Counted from the first letter of the stretch, positions 16,861 through 26,423 are shown. The stretch is 64,000 bases of DNA from Paraburkholderia sprentiae WSM5005 (GCF_001865575.2 NZ_CP017564.2:26988-90987), one strand, 5' to 3'. A program made the numbers and translations. Notes: generated by a model from the letters alone, not told the origin.

Positions 16861-19800
16861 ATGAAAAGACGTGCCGATGAGGCCCAACTCGGGTTTGACT
16901 TTACATTTAATGAGACGGTTGCCGCGATCGAGCGCATCAACGAAGATGCTGCGGCTGACCCAATAGACGAACAGACTGGAGCTAAAAATGCTGGAAGGCC
17001 AACTCAAACCACTGGACGTGGCCAAGCGCGTCCTCCAACCGGATACGATCTCTTCAGTGCGCCAGAGCCCGTTTCATCTGCGCGCGTGGACGATCCTCGA
17101 CCGCTGGGCGCTGAACTCGCCGCAGCGACTGAAGGCGCTGGAAACGCAGGGCGAAGTGATCTTGCTGGGCCGTCTGCTGGACCAGCAGACGGCGGAGCAC
17201 GAGGCGTTGATGGACGCGTCGGAGATGTTGCAAACGGGAGTGTCGGAGTCGGAAGTCCTGGCGCTGGCGAACATCTCGACCGAACTGAGCTAGAACAGAC
17301 AGCACAGCCGGCTCTCGCGCGCGCGCCGATCGACATTGAACCGCCGACCGACTACGTCATCAGTGACGCGGACCGACTGGGCGAAGGCGGCGCAAAGACG
17401 AAGTATCGCGAAAACGTCGCGGCACTTCGCCTGCTGGCAAAGCTGCGGGACGAAGACCGCGCCGCTTCGCGGGAAGAACAATCGGTACTCGTGCGATACG
17501 TCGGCTGGGGCGGCATTCCGCAGGCTTTCGATCATCGCAATACCGAATGGCGCACCGAGTTTGAAGAGCTGGCCTCACTGCTCGGAAAAGACGACTACGA
17601 GGCTGCGCGTCGATCGACGCAGGACGCTCACTATACGGCGCAGCCAGTGGTGGAAGCTGTGCACAGCGCAATGGTGCGCTTCGGTTTTGATGGGGGCCGT
17701 GTCCTCGAACCCTCGATTGGCAGCGGTAACTTCGTTGGCCTCATGCCTGCCTCGATGCGCGAACGGTCGAAGGTCACGGGCATCGAGCTTGACCACGTCA
17801 CGGCGCAAATCGCGCGTCACCTGTACCCGTCCGCTTCGGTCATCAACAAAGGGTTTCAGGAAGTCACCATTCCGGGTGGATACTTCGATGCCGCGATCGG
17901 CAATCCTCCGTTCGGCAATCAGTCAGTGTACGACGCGAACCATCGCGACATCTCGCAGTTCTCGATTCACAACTACTTCATCTCGAAGTCAGTCGACAAG
18001 CTGCGCGAAGGCGGCGTTGCTGCGTTTGTCGTCTCGAATTACTTCCTTGATGCACGCGACTCGTCCGCTCGGTCGCACATTGCCGACCAGGCTCACTTCC
18101 TCGGCGCGATCCGACTTCCCAACACGGCATTCAAAAAGAACGCGCTGACCGAAGTTACGACCGACATCGTCTTTCTCCAGAAAGCGAAGGCGGGCGAAGT
18201 GCCTGAGCGCAACTGGGTCGATGTGGTGGACGTTCCTGACCTTGCAGGCGGCGAAGATATGCCGCTGAATCAGTATTACCTCGACCGTCCTGAAATGATG
18301 CTCGGACGGATGGAGCGCGCCGGCACGATGTACGCGGGCGGCACGCCCGCTCTGATTGCGCCGGAAGGCCAAGACCTCGCGGTAGACCTGGCGACGGCCA
18401 TCATGCGCCTGCCGGAAGGCATCTACGTCGGCCGCGAGGCAGAGCGGACCATTGCTGAAGCTGCGCAGGAGCCGATCGAAGTTCCTGAGTCGGTCAAGAT
18501 CGGCGCGTATTTCGTCACCGAAAAGGGCAAGGTCGCGCAGCGTCTGGACGATCTGCTTGACGAACCGCAAGCGCGGCTCGTGACGGACAAGAACGAAAAG
18601 GGGCTGGAGCGGATCAAGGGCATGACGGATATCCGAAATGTCCTGCGCGACTTGATGCGCGCCGAACGGCGCGAGGACGTGCCCGAAGCGGATCTTGCGA
18701 TGCTCCGCGGCAAGCTGAACGTGGTCTACGACGCTTTCGTTAAGCGCAATGGCCACGTCAACTCGCTCGTCAACCGGCAGGCTATGAGCGAAGATCCCGA
18801 TTACCCGCTGCTTCAATCGCTCGAGCGCGACTACGACAAGGGCATCTCGAAGGAAGTCGCAAAAAAGAATGGCGTCGAGCCGCGCGACCCGAGCGCGCAA
18901 AAGGCTGCAATCTTCAATACGCGCGTCATGTCCCCGCGTCGCGAGGTCACGCACGTAGAAAGCGCGAAAGACGCTCTGGTCGTCTCGATGAACGAGACAG
19001 GCGGCGTCGATCTGGATTTGATGGTTCGGTTGTCCGGCCGCGACGAGGACGCAATCCTCCGCGAGCTGCAAGGACTCGTCTATCTGAACCCGGCATCGCA
19101 ACGGTGGGAAACGGCCGACCGTTACCTGACGGGCAATGTGAAGGACAAGCTGAAACTGGCCGAAGTCGCGGCGTTGGCTGATAACCGTTACGCCGGCAAC
19201 GTCGAAGCACTGAAAATTGTCCAGCCGCCGGATATTGAAGCCGTCGACATCTCGATCCAGCTGGGTTCGACGTGGGTTCCTGATCCGGTGGTCAATGATT
19301 TCGTGACCCACATCTTTGGTAACGTCCATCGCAATGTGACCTACCAGCCGAGCCTCGGCAAGTGGATCGCGAACATCGGCACGGGCGACGCGACCACAAT
19401 GCGCGTGACGTGGGGTACGGAAGACGCGCCGGCCAACAAGCTGCTCGAATCGGTCCTGACCAACAAGGCGATCGAGGTGCAGGACATCGTCGGCTACGAC
19501 GAATACCGCAATCCCATTCGAAAAACAAACGAAGCGAAGACGGCTGCGGCAAATCAGAAGGCGGATGAAATCCGCCAGGCGTTCTCCGACTGGGTATGGG
19601 AGGACAAGGACCGGCGCGAGATGCTGGGGCGACTGTACAACGATCGTTTCAACACCAACGTCGCGCCGCGTTACGACGGATCGCACCTGTCGCTTCCGGG
19701 CGCGTCGAGCGCTATCGAGCTTCGTCCGCATCAGAAGGATGCAATCTGGCGCGGCATCCAGGACGGTACCGAGCTGTTCGACCACGTGGTGGGGGCGGGT

Positions 19801-22800
19801 AAGACGTTCGCATGTATCGCGACGGCGATGGAAAGCAAGCGCATGGGCCTGACGAAAAAAGCCCTATTCGTCGTGCCGAACCATCTCTTGCTGCAATGGA
19901 AGGATGACATTTACAAGCTGTATCCCGATGCGAATGTGCTGATTGCTGAGAAGTCCGACTTCCAGAAAGAAAACCGGGAACGTCTTTTCGCGCGCATTGC
20001 CACGGGCGACTGGGACGCGGTTGTAGTGGGACATTCGAGCTTCAAAAAGATCGGCATGCCGCCGCAAATGCTCAATGAAATCCTCAACGAGCAAATTGAC
20101 GATCTGACGGACGCGATCCTTTCAATCAAGGAAGAGCGCGGCGATCGCGTCACCATCAAGGAGATGGAAAAGGCTCGCGACCGGATGAAGGCGAAGCTCG
20201 AACGTGCAGCAGAAACCGGCGCGAAAGATCGCGTCGTTACCTTCGATGAACTGGGTATCGACGCCATGTTCGTGGACGAGGCTGACGAGTTTAAGAACCT
20301 TTTCATCACAACGTCTCTCTCGCGAATTTCCGGCCTCGGCAACCTTCAAGGTTCCGACAAGGCTTTCGATCTGTTTGTGAAAGCGCGCTACCTCCAAAAG
20401 CAGAACGGTGGTCGTGGCGTCTATTTCGCGACCGGCACGCCCGTGGCCAACACCATCGCTGAAATCTACACGATGCAGCGCTACATGCAGTACGACGAGT
20501 TGAAGACGCGCGGCATTCACCACTTCGACGCGTGGGCTAGCACATTCGGGCAAGTCGTCACGGGTTGGGAGCTGGATGCTACCGGCGTGAACTACCGGCT
20601 CAACTCACGCTTCTCGAAATTCCAGAACGTCCCCGAACTGACCAATTTGTATCGCTCCTTTGCTGATGTCATCACGCGCGAGGATCTGCAACGGCAGGCA
20701 GCAGAACGCGGTACTCGCTTCCCGGTGCCGAAGGTGAAGGGCGGCAAGCCGACAAACATCGTGGTCGAGCGCTCGCCCATGCAGGCCCGGTACATGGGGG
20801 AACAGACGCCCGTGCTTGGAAGTGATGGAAAGCCAATCCGTCGTGCAGACGGCTCGACAGTCACGAACTGGACGGAGGGTTCGATCATTCATCGCATGGA
20901 GAATTTGCCAAAAGACCCCAGCGAGGACAATCCGCTCAAAATCACGAACGATGCGCGTAAGGCTGGTCTGGACTATCGGTTGATCGACCCGGACGCCCCC
21001 GACTTCGAGGGCAGCAAAACGAACGTCGCGATTGATGAGATGGTTCGCATCTATCACGCGTGGGATGACAAGCGCGGGACTCAGCTGGTGTTTTGCGACT
21101 TGTCTACGCCCAAGCTCGATCGCAACGCAGCAAACAATCAAGTCGCAGCAGTCGCGCGGGATAACGCCGCCGACGAGCACGATGCTCCGGGCGGCGACGA
21201 AGTTGCAGTGTCAATGGACGAGCTTCTCTCTCGCGGCAACGGTAAGTTCTCGGTCTACGACGACATTCGCTCGAAGCTCATAGCGCGCGGCATTCCCGCT
21301 GACGAAATTCGATACATTCACGAAGCGAAAACCGATCTGCAACGCGCGAAGCTTTTCGAACAAGTGCGACGCGGCGACGTTCGCTTCCTGCTGGGCTCGA
21401 CCGCGAAAATGGGCGCTGGTACGAACGTGCAGACCCGCCTAGTAGCGGAGCATCATCTGGACGCACCGTGGCGCCCGCGCGATCTTGAACAGCGCGAAGG
21501 CCGCATCGTGCGGCAGGGCAATGAACTCTACAAAGAAGACCCGGACGGTTTTGAAGTCGAGATTCTTCGCTATGCGACCAAGCAGACCTACGATTCGCGT
21601 ATGTGGCAAACCATCGAATACAAGGCGGGCGCGATCGAGCAGTTCCGGCGCGGCGATGGTATCTCGCGCGTGATTGAGGACGTGGCCGGCGAAGCAGCCA
21701 ACGCGGCAGAAATGAAAGCCGCGGCGACGGGAAATCCGCTGATCTTCATGCAGGTGCAGTTGTCAGCCGACCTGAAAAAAATGGAAGCGCTGCATTCGAA
21801 CTATAAGCGCAATCGTCATTCTCTCGAATCGAGCGTTGACTGGCTTTCCAAGGGAGACGAGCGCGCCGAGAAACGCATCAAAGCATATGAGTCTGACGCG
21901 GCGCTGCGTAACGCCAATACGACGGAAGAATGGCAGATGAAGGTGGGGCAGAACACGTTCAACGCCGACTCCAAGGATCATCTGATGGAATCGGTGCTGA
22001 GCGGCATGCAGCGCGCCATTGAAGGGCGCGCGAAGTCCGTGTCTGATAAACCGACGGTCGTGAACATCGGCAAATACAGAGGCTTTGTCGTGACCGCTGC
22101 GGCCGACAGCCGACATATTCAGTTCGCCCTGAAAGGTGCCGAGGTGTACACGCCGGGCAACCTGCGCTATTCCGTCGAGGACAAGTTCAGCGTAACGGGC
22201 TTTATTCAACGCATGGACAACGTTCTGGAAGATATCGAAGACAAGGTCTATTGGGAAAAGGATCAGGCCGAACGCGATCGCGCGGAGTTGGCCAAGGTAA
22301 AGGAGCAACTCGGAAAGCCGTTCGCGCAGCAACGCGAACTGGAACTGCTCCGCAAAAACAACGCCGATGTGATGGTCGAGCTCCGGAAGATGCAGGACGA
22401 TCCTGAATACATCTCGACGTGGGAACCCGCGACGATCGAATCTGTGCCGGCGCAAGACGGCGACCTGTTCGCGTCCGTCGATCCGCTGGCGTCCGAACGC
22501 GCGGCGCGCGAGACAGCGTATCGCTCGGAAGTGCGTGAGTCGATCGAGAAAGCTGCGGCCGACTACATCGCTGGCATGCAGGAGCCGCATCGTTCGGATG
22601 AGTTCTTCAACCGGCAGCACGACCGCCTGTTTGAAGGTGACGGTGCCAAGGACGTTCACGCTGGCCTCATCGAAAAGATCAAGTCCGATCGAGAACTTGC
22701 GTTGGCGGTCGTAACTGCGCCTGGCAAGCGGTTCGCCTCGCCCGAAATGCTCGAAGCCGCAGAGTCCGTTGTGCAGATCGCGGCGGCAGCCAAACAACAG

Positions 22801-23046
22801 GCAAGCGCGGTCGGTCTTACGCCCGAGATGCCGAACCGCGACGGTGGCACGTATTCCGGTCGAGTCGTGGCGCAGACCCCTCACTACCTTGTTCAAGACG
22901 CTGGCCACGGTAAGGGAGTCTTGCATCATCGCGGCGACGTGATCCAGACGAACGGGGTGAACATCGGCGACAACATTCGGCTCAGCTACAAGGCAGGACA
23001 TGCGCTGGCCCGCGCGAATGACGCAAATAATTCACTGACCCGATAG
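16861..23046 (+). CDS. DarB-like N6-adenine methylase / SNF2 helicase with KfrB-like tail
   Basis: 2,061 residues. Conserved part begins near residue 160 (DYVISDADRLGEGGAKTKY). An adenine-methyltransferase domain carries NPPFGN at 348. The SNF2-type helicase has Walker A VVGAGKTF (976), DEADEF (1139) and motif VI EGRIVRQGNEL (about 1545). Helical regions follow, and a KfrB-like domain ends the protein (about 1995-2050, TYSGRVVAQTPHYLVQDAG). The same methylase-helicase architecture occurs in phage P1 DarB, which is packaged and protects incoming DNA from type I restriction. An equivalent antirestriction job in new hosts is likely but inferred. Residues ~43-144 are a Gly/Ala-rich segment whose DNA also encodes a second, well-formed protein in another frame. 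Confidence 0.85.
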   Translation: MKRRADEAQLGFDFTFNETVAAIERINEDAAADPIDEQTGAKNAGRPTQTTGRGQARPPTGYDLFSAPEPVSSARVDDPRPLGAELAAATEGAGNAGRSDLAGPSAGPADGGARGVDGRVGDVANGSVGVGSPGAGEHLDRTELEQTAQPALARAPIDIEPPTDYVISDADRLGEGGAKTKYRENVAALRLLAKLRDEDRAASREEQSVLVRYVGWGGIPQAFDHRNTEWRTEFEELASLLGKDDYEAARRSTQDAHYTAQPVVEAVHSAMVRFGFDGGRVLEPSIGSGNFVGLMPASMRERSKVTGIELDHVTAQIARHLYPSASVINKGFQEVTIPGGYFDAAIGNPPFGNQSVYDANHRDISQFSIHNYFISKSVDKLREGGVAAFVVSNYFLDARDSSARSHIADQAHFLGAIRLPNTAFKKNALTEVTTDIVFLQKAKAGEVPERNWVDVVDVPDLAGGEDMPLNQYYLDRPEMMLGRMERAGTMYAGGTPALIAPEGQDLAVDLATAIMRLPEGIYVGREAERTIAEAAQEPIEVPESVKIGAYFVTEKGKVAQRLDDLLDEPQARLVTDKNEKGLERIKGMTDIRNVLRDLMRAERREDVPEADLAMLRGKLNVVYDAFVKRNGHVNSLVNRQAMSEDPDYPLLQSLERDYDKGISKEVAKKNGVEPRDPSAQKAAIFNTRVMSPRREVTHVESAKDALVVSMNETGGVDLDLMVRLSGRDEDAILRELQGLVYLNPASQRWETADRYLTGNVKDKLKLAEVAALADNRYAGNVEALKIVQPPDIEAVDISIQLGSTWVPDPVVNDFVTHIFGNVHRNVTYQPSLGKWIANIGTGDATTMRVTWGTEDAPANKLLESVLTNKAIEVQDIVGYDEYRNPIRKTNEAKTAAANQKADEIRQAFSDWVWEDKDRREMLGRLYNDRFNTNVAPRYDGSHLSLPGASSAIELRPHQKDAIWRGIQDGTELFDHVVGAGKTFACIATAMESKRMGLTKKALFVVPNHLLLQWKDDIYKLYPDANVLIAEKSDFQKENRERLFARIATGDWDAVVVGHSSFKKIGMPPQMLNEILNEQIDDLTDAILSIKEERGDRVTIKEMEKARDRMKAKLERAAETGAKDRVVTFDELGIDAMFVDEADEFKNLFITTSLSRISGLGNLQGSDKAFDLFVKARYLQKQNGGRGVYFATGTPVANTIAEIYTMQRYMQYDELKTRGIHHFDAWASTFGQVVTGWELDATGVNYRLNSRFSKFQNVPELTNLYRSFADVITREDLQRQAAERGTRFPVPKVKGGKPTNIVVERSPMQARYMGEQTPVLGSDGKPIRRADGSTVTNWTEGSIIHRMENLPKDPSEDNPLKITNDARKAGLDYRLIDPDAPDFEGSKTNVAIDEMVRIYHAWDDKRGTQLVFCDLSTPKLDRNAANNQVAAVARDNAADEHDAPGGDEVAVSMDELLSRGNGKFSVYDDIRSKLIARGIPADEIRYIHEAKTDLQRAKLFEQVRRGDVRFLLGSTAKMGAGTNVQTRLVAEHHLDAPWRPRDLEQREGRIVRQGNELYKEDPDGFEVEILRYATKQTYDSRMWQTIEYKAGAIEQFRRGDGISRVIEDVAGEAANAAEMKAAATGNPLIFMQVQLSADLKKMEALHSNYKRNRHSLESSVDWLSKGDERAEKRIKAYESDAALRNANTTEEWQMKVGQNTFNADSKDHLMESVLSGMQRAIEGRAKSVSDKPTVVNIGKYRGFVVTAAADSRHIQFALKGAEVYTPGNLRYSVEDKFSVTGFIQRMDNVLEDIEDKVYWEKDQAERDRAELAKVKEQLGKPFAQQRELELLRKNNADVMVELRKMQDDPEYISTWEPATIESVPAQDGDLFASVDPLASERAARETAYRSEVRESIEKAAADYIAGMQEPHRSDEFFNRQHDRLFEGDGAKDVHAGLIEKIKSDRELALAVVTAPGKRFASPEMLEAAESVVQIAAAAKQQASAVGLTPEMPNRDGGTYSGRVVAQTPHYLVQDAGHGKGVLHHRGDVIQTNGVNIGDNIRLSYKAGHALARANDANNSLTR
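16988..17293 (+). CDS. Nested overlapping gene inside the DarB-like gene
   Basis: 101 residues in the +1 frame of the large gene, with GGAG 8 nt before its ATG. The product is a normal-looking helical protein (HLRAWTILDRWALNSPQRLK; EVILLGRLLDQQTAEHEALM). Nearly every codon ends in G or C, as in the rest of the plasmid, whereas the large frame here has mixed third positions and yields low-complexity Gly/Ala/Pro sequence. Thus the coding signal belongs to this frame, although the large frame has no stop. No family recognised. Confidence 0.6.
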   Translation: MLEGQLKPLDVAKRVLQPDTISSVRQSPFHLRAWTILDRWALNSPQRLKALETQGEVILLGRLLDQQTAEHEALMDASEMLQTGVSESEVLALANISTELS

Positions 23047-23082
23047 CAGGCGTCGGCGCGGGCGTTGCACTCCGACGCCTGC
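23046..23082 (+). terminator. Hairpin terminator after the DarB-like gene
   Basis: Perfect 11-bp arms GCAGGCGTCGG and CCGACGCCTGC with a 15-nt loop directly after the stop. There is no U-run, so it may stabilise the 3' end rather than terminate fully. Confidence 0.6.
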
Positions 23083-23109
23083 GCCGCCACACGAGCTTGG
23101 GATGTGGAC

Positions 23110-23123
23110 TTCTGACGTTGGAA
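23110..23123. repeat. 14-bp ACGT-core palindrome, copy 7
   Basis: TTCTGACGTTGGAA, 13 bp before the start of the nuclease gene and adjoining its AAAGGAG ribosome site. Confidence 0.8.
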
Positions 23124-23136
23124 AAAGGAGAAACGT

Positions 23137-23697
23137 ATGAGGTTTGGTTCCCTCAGTAAAAGCGTTGCCGCCCTGGTGATTGCTGCGGTAGCGACGTACT
23201 GCGGCCCTGCAGGGGCTACGGAGGCAGTAAGCATCGAAGTAGGCTTCACGCCGGGAGGCAGTGCCGAAGCGCTGGTCCTCAAGACCCTAAATTCGTCGCG
23301 GCAGTCGATCCGCTTGATTGGCTATTCCTTTACTTCGCCCGAAGTCGTCGAGGCGCTCATCGACGCGAAGCGAAGAGGCGTCGATGTGGCAGTTGCTGTT
23401 GACTTCAAAAGCAATCTTGAAGAGGACCGCACGGGCAGGGGACGCGCAGCACTGGGGGCACTCGTGAACGCGGGCATTCCTACGCGGGTCGTAAGCGCAT
23501 TTCCAATAACCCACGATAAATATTTCATTGTGGACGGAAAAACGGTTGAGACGGGGAGCTTCAACTATACAAGGTCTGCCGCAAGGCGCAATGCGGAGAA
23601 CGCCGTCGTGTTGACGGGAGATCTGGAGCTTGTCCGAGCATACTTGAAGAACTGGCAGTACGTGTACTCACAGGGTGAGGACTACCGTCCTCGTTGA
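23137..23697 (+). CDS. Nuc-type phospholipase-D family nuclease, exported
   Basis: 186 residues. Signal peptide (hydrophobic core ALVIAAVATY, cleavage near 28). A single HKD motif, His126-Lys128-Asp133 in THDKYFIVDG, followed by GSFNYT, is typical of the Nuc endonuclease of IncN/pKM101-type plasmids, which acts as a dimer in the periplasm. It follows palindrome copy 7 and is monocistronic. Role in conjugation is not established for the family. Confidence 0.9.
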   Translation: MRFGSLSKSVAALVIAAVATYCGPAGATEAVSIEVGFTPGGSAEALVLKTLNSSRQSIRLIGYSFTSPEVVEALIDAKRRGVDVAVAVDFKSNLEEDRTGRGRAALGALVNAGIPTRVVSAFPITHDKYFIVDGKTVETGSFNYTRSAARRNAENAVVLTGDLELVRAYLKNWQYVYSQGEDYRPR

Positions 23698-23712
23698 ATT
23701 AGACCGCGAACA

Positions 23713-23730
23713 ATGATATGTTTATATCAT
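23713..23730. promoter_or_regulatory. 18-bp palindromic operator, copy 4 (best copy)
   Basis: ATGATATGTTTATATCAT, perfect; symmetry extends to CA/TG outside, giving 9-bp arms. Located 54 bp before the DUF1173 gene. Confidence 0.7.
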
Positions 23731-23783
23731 TGAATACAGGGCGTAGCGTTCGTTGCGCGGCTCATAGCGAAGGAGTTTAAAAA

Positions 23784-24989
23784 GTGTATCGAATTGCCGG
23801 AATAACATTTGCGCCCGACGATCAAAAGCTGAGTCAGGCGCTGGCCTCCGTCTACGGGACTGAAAAGCGTCCCCTCTGTATGTGTCGCGGCTCGGGTATC
23901 GAGATGTATGTGGCCAAGCTCGGGCATCAATACATCATCAAACGCATGCCGCATACCGGCGCACAACATGCGACCTCCTGTGACTCCTACGAGCCGCCTG
24001 CTGAATTATCCGGGCTCGGCGAAGTGATGGGCGGAGCGATCCAGACCAACATCGCGGACGGCGTTACGACACTCAAGTTTGACTTTGCGCTGTCCAAAAA
24101 TGGTTCGCGCGCCGCGCCCGCACCTAGCGGCGCAGAGCGCGATACTGTCCGAACCGATGGCAAGAAGCTGACGCTTCGCGGCTTGCTGCACTACCTGTAT
24201 GACGAGGGCGGGCTCACGCGTTGGTCGCCGGCGATGGCCGGCAAGCGCAGCTGGTGGGTCGTTCGCAAGTCTCTGCTACAGGCAGCAAGCGACAAGGTAG
24301 CGAAGGGCGCTGCTGTGGCCGATCTTATCTACATTCCGGAAAGCTTTTCGGTTGAGAAGAAAGACGAGATTACGCGTCGCCGGCTTGCGATCTTCAATCC
24401 GCTCGCGCAGGCTGACGGCAGCACACGCCGGCTGATGATGCTAGTGGGCGAAGTGAAGGAACTCACCGATGCCCGGTTCGGCAAGAAGATGGTGCTGAAG
24501 CATCTGCCCGATGCTCATTTTCTTATGAATGAAGACCTCTATAAGCGCATGCTCAAACGCTTCGAGCACGAGTTGGCGCTTTGGGGCGGCACGGAATCTT
24601 CGCACCTGCTGGTGGTTGGAACCTTCGGCGTGAGTGGCGCAGGCGTGGCGTCGCTGGAAGAGGCATCGCTGATGCTCGTCAACGAGAACTGGCTTCCCTA
24701 CGAAAGCGTTGACGAAAAGATGCTGCTCGATGCGCTGACGGCGCACAAGCGGCGGTTCGTCAAAGGGCTTCGATACAACTTGCCATCGACCACTCCGCTG
24801 GCCAGTGCAGTCCTGTCCGACACGGCCGACCCGGTCGCGATGTACATCACGTCATACGGGGCATCGGATGATTACCGCAAGCAGTTGCACGAGTTGATCG
24901 AAGAAAGCGAGCTGACCTCGTGGACGTGGGATACGGCCAACGAAGTGCCCGCATTCCCGGATGCGGATGCACGGCAGACCCGGAAATGA
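23784..24989 (+). CDS. DUF1173-like protein
   Basis: 401 residues from GTG 23784 with AAGGAG upstream. The early CMCRGSG and later HATSCDSYEPP (Cys-rich, possibly metal-binding) and the overall length fit DUF1173 proteins, which are found on many proteobacterial plasmids and ICEs and are uncharacterised. The central part, GKRSWWVVRKSLLQAAS to FSVEKKDEITRRR, is conserved-looking. The prepilin peptidase gene overlaps its stop codon. Confidence 0.75.
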   Translation: MYRIAGITFAPDDQKLSQALASVYGTEKRPLCMCRGSGIEMYVAKLGHQYIIKRMPHTGAQHATSCDSYEPPAELSGLGEVMGGAIQTNIADGVTTLKFDFALSKNGSRAAPAPSGAERDTVRTDGKKLTLRGLLHYLYDEGGLTRWSPAMAGKRSWWVVRKSLLQAASDKVAKGAAVADLIYIPESFSVEKKDEITRRRLAIFNPLAQADGSTRRLMMLVGEVKELTDARFGKKMVLKHLPDAHFLMNEDLYKRMLKRFEHELALWGGTESSHLLVVGTFGVSGAGVASLEEASLMLVNENWLPYESVDEKMLLDALTAHKRRFVKGLRYNLPSTTPLASAVLSDTADPVAMYITSYGASDDYRKQLHELIEESELTSWTWDTANEVPAFPDADARQTRK

Positions 24990-25687
24990 TGTCGACGCAG
25001 CTACTCGGAAGCGCTGCGGCGCTGGGCGCTTGCGCGGGTAGCTGCTTACCTTCGATCGCCCGTACTGCGACTCAAGTTGCCCTGCTGTCGGACGGTGCAG
25101 ACGAATCCGAGTGCGAAGCGGTGGCGATGCTGTTCCGCGGTTGCTGGACCCCGGCCTTCGTTGCCGGCGTGGCCGCGCTGTCGGTCGCGTCCGTGGCAAT
25201 CGAGGGTTGCACGATCAGGGGCGTTGCGTTGACGGGATTCCTGCTCGTTTTGGCAGTGCTCGCCGCCATTGACTTCGCGACGATGCTATTGCCGGATGTC
25301 TTGACTATTCCGCTGACTGTAGCTGGCATCGTAGTTAATGCGTGGGCAGTGGTCGTGCCTCTGCAAGATGCGGCGCTCGGCGCGACGATCGGATTCTTCG
25401 CCTTTGGCTGCTTGTACTGGGCGGTGCGGTTCGTGTGCGGTCGCGAAGGGATGGGGTTTGGCGACGTGAAGCTTGCTTGTGCGCTCGGCGCATGGCTGGG
25501 GTATCAGGCGCTGCCGCATATCGTCGCCGCCGCTTTGATTCTGGCTGGCCTATACGCATGCGCGCTCGTGATCGCAAGGAAAGTCGACGACGACAGGTTT
25601 ATTCCCTTCGGGCCATTTCTGGCAGCAGGCGCGGCATTGAGTGGGCTCTTGGGAACACCGCTATATGCACTTGCGATGCAAGCCTAA
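24986..25687 (+). CDS. Prepilin peptidase (A24 aspartic protease)
   Basis: 233 residues from ATG 24986 (or 24989), overlapping the upstream stop. Seven or so hydrophobic segments. The two catalytic aspartates are in IDFATMLLPDVLT and in GFGDVKL (Asp about 160), the GxGD signature. No N-methylation zinc domain is present, so it is the short CpaA/TadV-like form. It would cleave a pilin-like leader in the inner membrane, yet no pilin gene is visible nearby. Confidence 0.85.
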   Translation: MMSTQLLGSAAALGACAGSCLPSIARTATQVALLSDGADESECEAVAMLFRGCWTPAFVAGVAALSVASVAIEGCTIRGVALTGFLLVLAVLAAIDFATMLLPDVLTIPLTVAGIVVNAWAVVVPLQDAALGATIGFFAFGCLYWAVRFVCGREGMGFGDVKLACALGAWLGYQALPHIVAAALILAGLYACALVIARKVDDDRFIPFGPFLAAGAALSGLLGTPLYALAMQA

Positions 25688-25877
25688 GGATGGAGCACGA
25701 GGCCGGTTTTCCGATGAAGGCTGACTTCGTGCGGCCTTCGCGGCAATTTTCGCCCCTCTCGGTCAAGACTCTCTCGTAACGGGCGAGCCGAATAGATGTG
25801 TTACGAGGTCAAGAATTGTCCTAACGCCGCCGATATCAGGGTCGTGCGTCTCGCCTTGCGCCACCGTTCGATGCGAC

Positions 25878-25928
25878 TTGACACTGCCACGGATACGCCT
25901 ACAATGTACATGTCATGTCCATGTACAT
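25878..25928 (+). promoter_or_regulatory. Promoter with ATGTACATG operator
   Basis: -35 TTGACA (25878), 16-bp spacer, -10 TACAAT (25900). Directly downstream an inverted repeat ATGTACATG (25904-25912) / CATGTACAT (25920-25928) overlaps the transcription start. Likely autorepression by the ribbon-helix-helix protein encoded next. Confidence 0.75.
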
Positions 25929-25940
25929 AGGAGTAAAGAA

Positions 25941-26216
25941 ATGGCCACTGCAACGGATCGGATCGTGGTCCAGGTGACCCCGGTTCAGAAGCGGAGTATT
26001 GCGAGTACCGCGAAGCGCCTAGGAATTACCGTAAGCGAGTTGATGCGCCAAGCGGCGCAGGGCTTCACGCCGTCCGAGGATGAGCAGGACATGCATGCGC
26101 TGATCGCGCGCGTGAACGCGTCCACCAGTGAAGCGAACGAAGCGCTGGACGACGCGCTTGCGTTCGTCGCGGAGTCCAACAAACGAATCGCGGCGATGAC
26201 GGAAGGTAAGCACTGA
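25941..26216 (+). CDS. Ribbon-helix-helix DNA-binding protein
   Basis: 91 residues from ATG 25941 with AGGAG upstream. Residues 8-45 (RIVVQVTPVQKRSIASTAKR, then GITVSELMRQA) fit the Arc/MetJ-like fold. A C-terminal helix may oligomerise. Its promoter contains a strong palindrome, so autoregulation is likely. It heads the small-gene region and overlaps the next start (TGATG). Confidence 0.75.
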   Translation: MATATDRIVVQVTPVQKRSIASTAKRLGITVSELMRQAAQGFTPSEDEQDMHALIARVNASTSEANEALDDALAFVAESNKRIAAMTEGKH

Positions 26217-26410
26217 TGGGCGTCACAGACAAGGTGTGGGACGCGCTCACGACCGTTATCAAGATGAACGACAAGGTGGTGTCTCTGGCTGGCACCGTGA
26301 AAGAACAGCAGGCCAAGATTGAGGGCTTGACGGAGCGGGTTATTCGGCTCGAAGCAACGTTGGAACTCATGCTGCGTGCAGGCGGCGACACGAAAAAACT
26401 CCCGCGCTAA
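26216..26410 (+). CDS. Small coiled-coil protein
   Basis: 64 residues, translationally coupled to the RHH gene. One continuous heptad-like helix (VVSLAGTVKEQQAKIEGLTE onwards) suggests an oligomerisation partner for the RHH protein or membrane-associated spacer. No family recognised. Confidence 0.7.
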   Translation: MGVTDKVWDALTTVIKMNDKVVSLAGTVKEQQAKIEGLTERVIRLEATLELMLRAGGDTKKLPR

Positions 26411-26423
26411 CAGGAAAAGCGGC

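Noticed and set aside
17989..19785. 598-codon open frame on the minus strand inside the DarB-like gene
   Set aside because: It is antisense to a gene with clear methylase and helicase motifs; its sequence is His/Arg/Leu-rich without domains, as expected for an antisense shadow in GC-rich DNA.
21763..23001. 412-codon minus-strand open frame
   Set aside because: Antisense shadow of the helicase C-terminus and KfrB-like tail; no ribosome site or motif.
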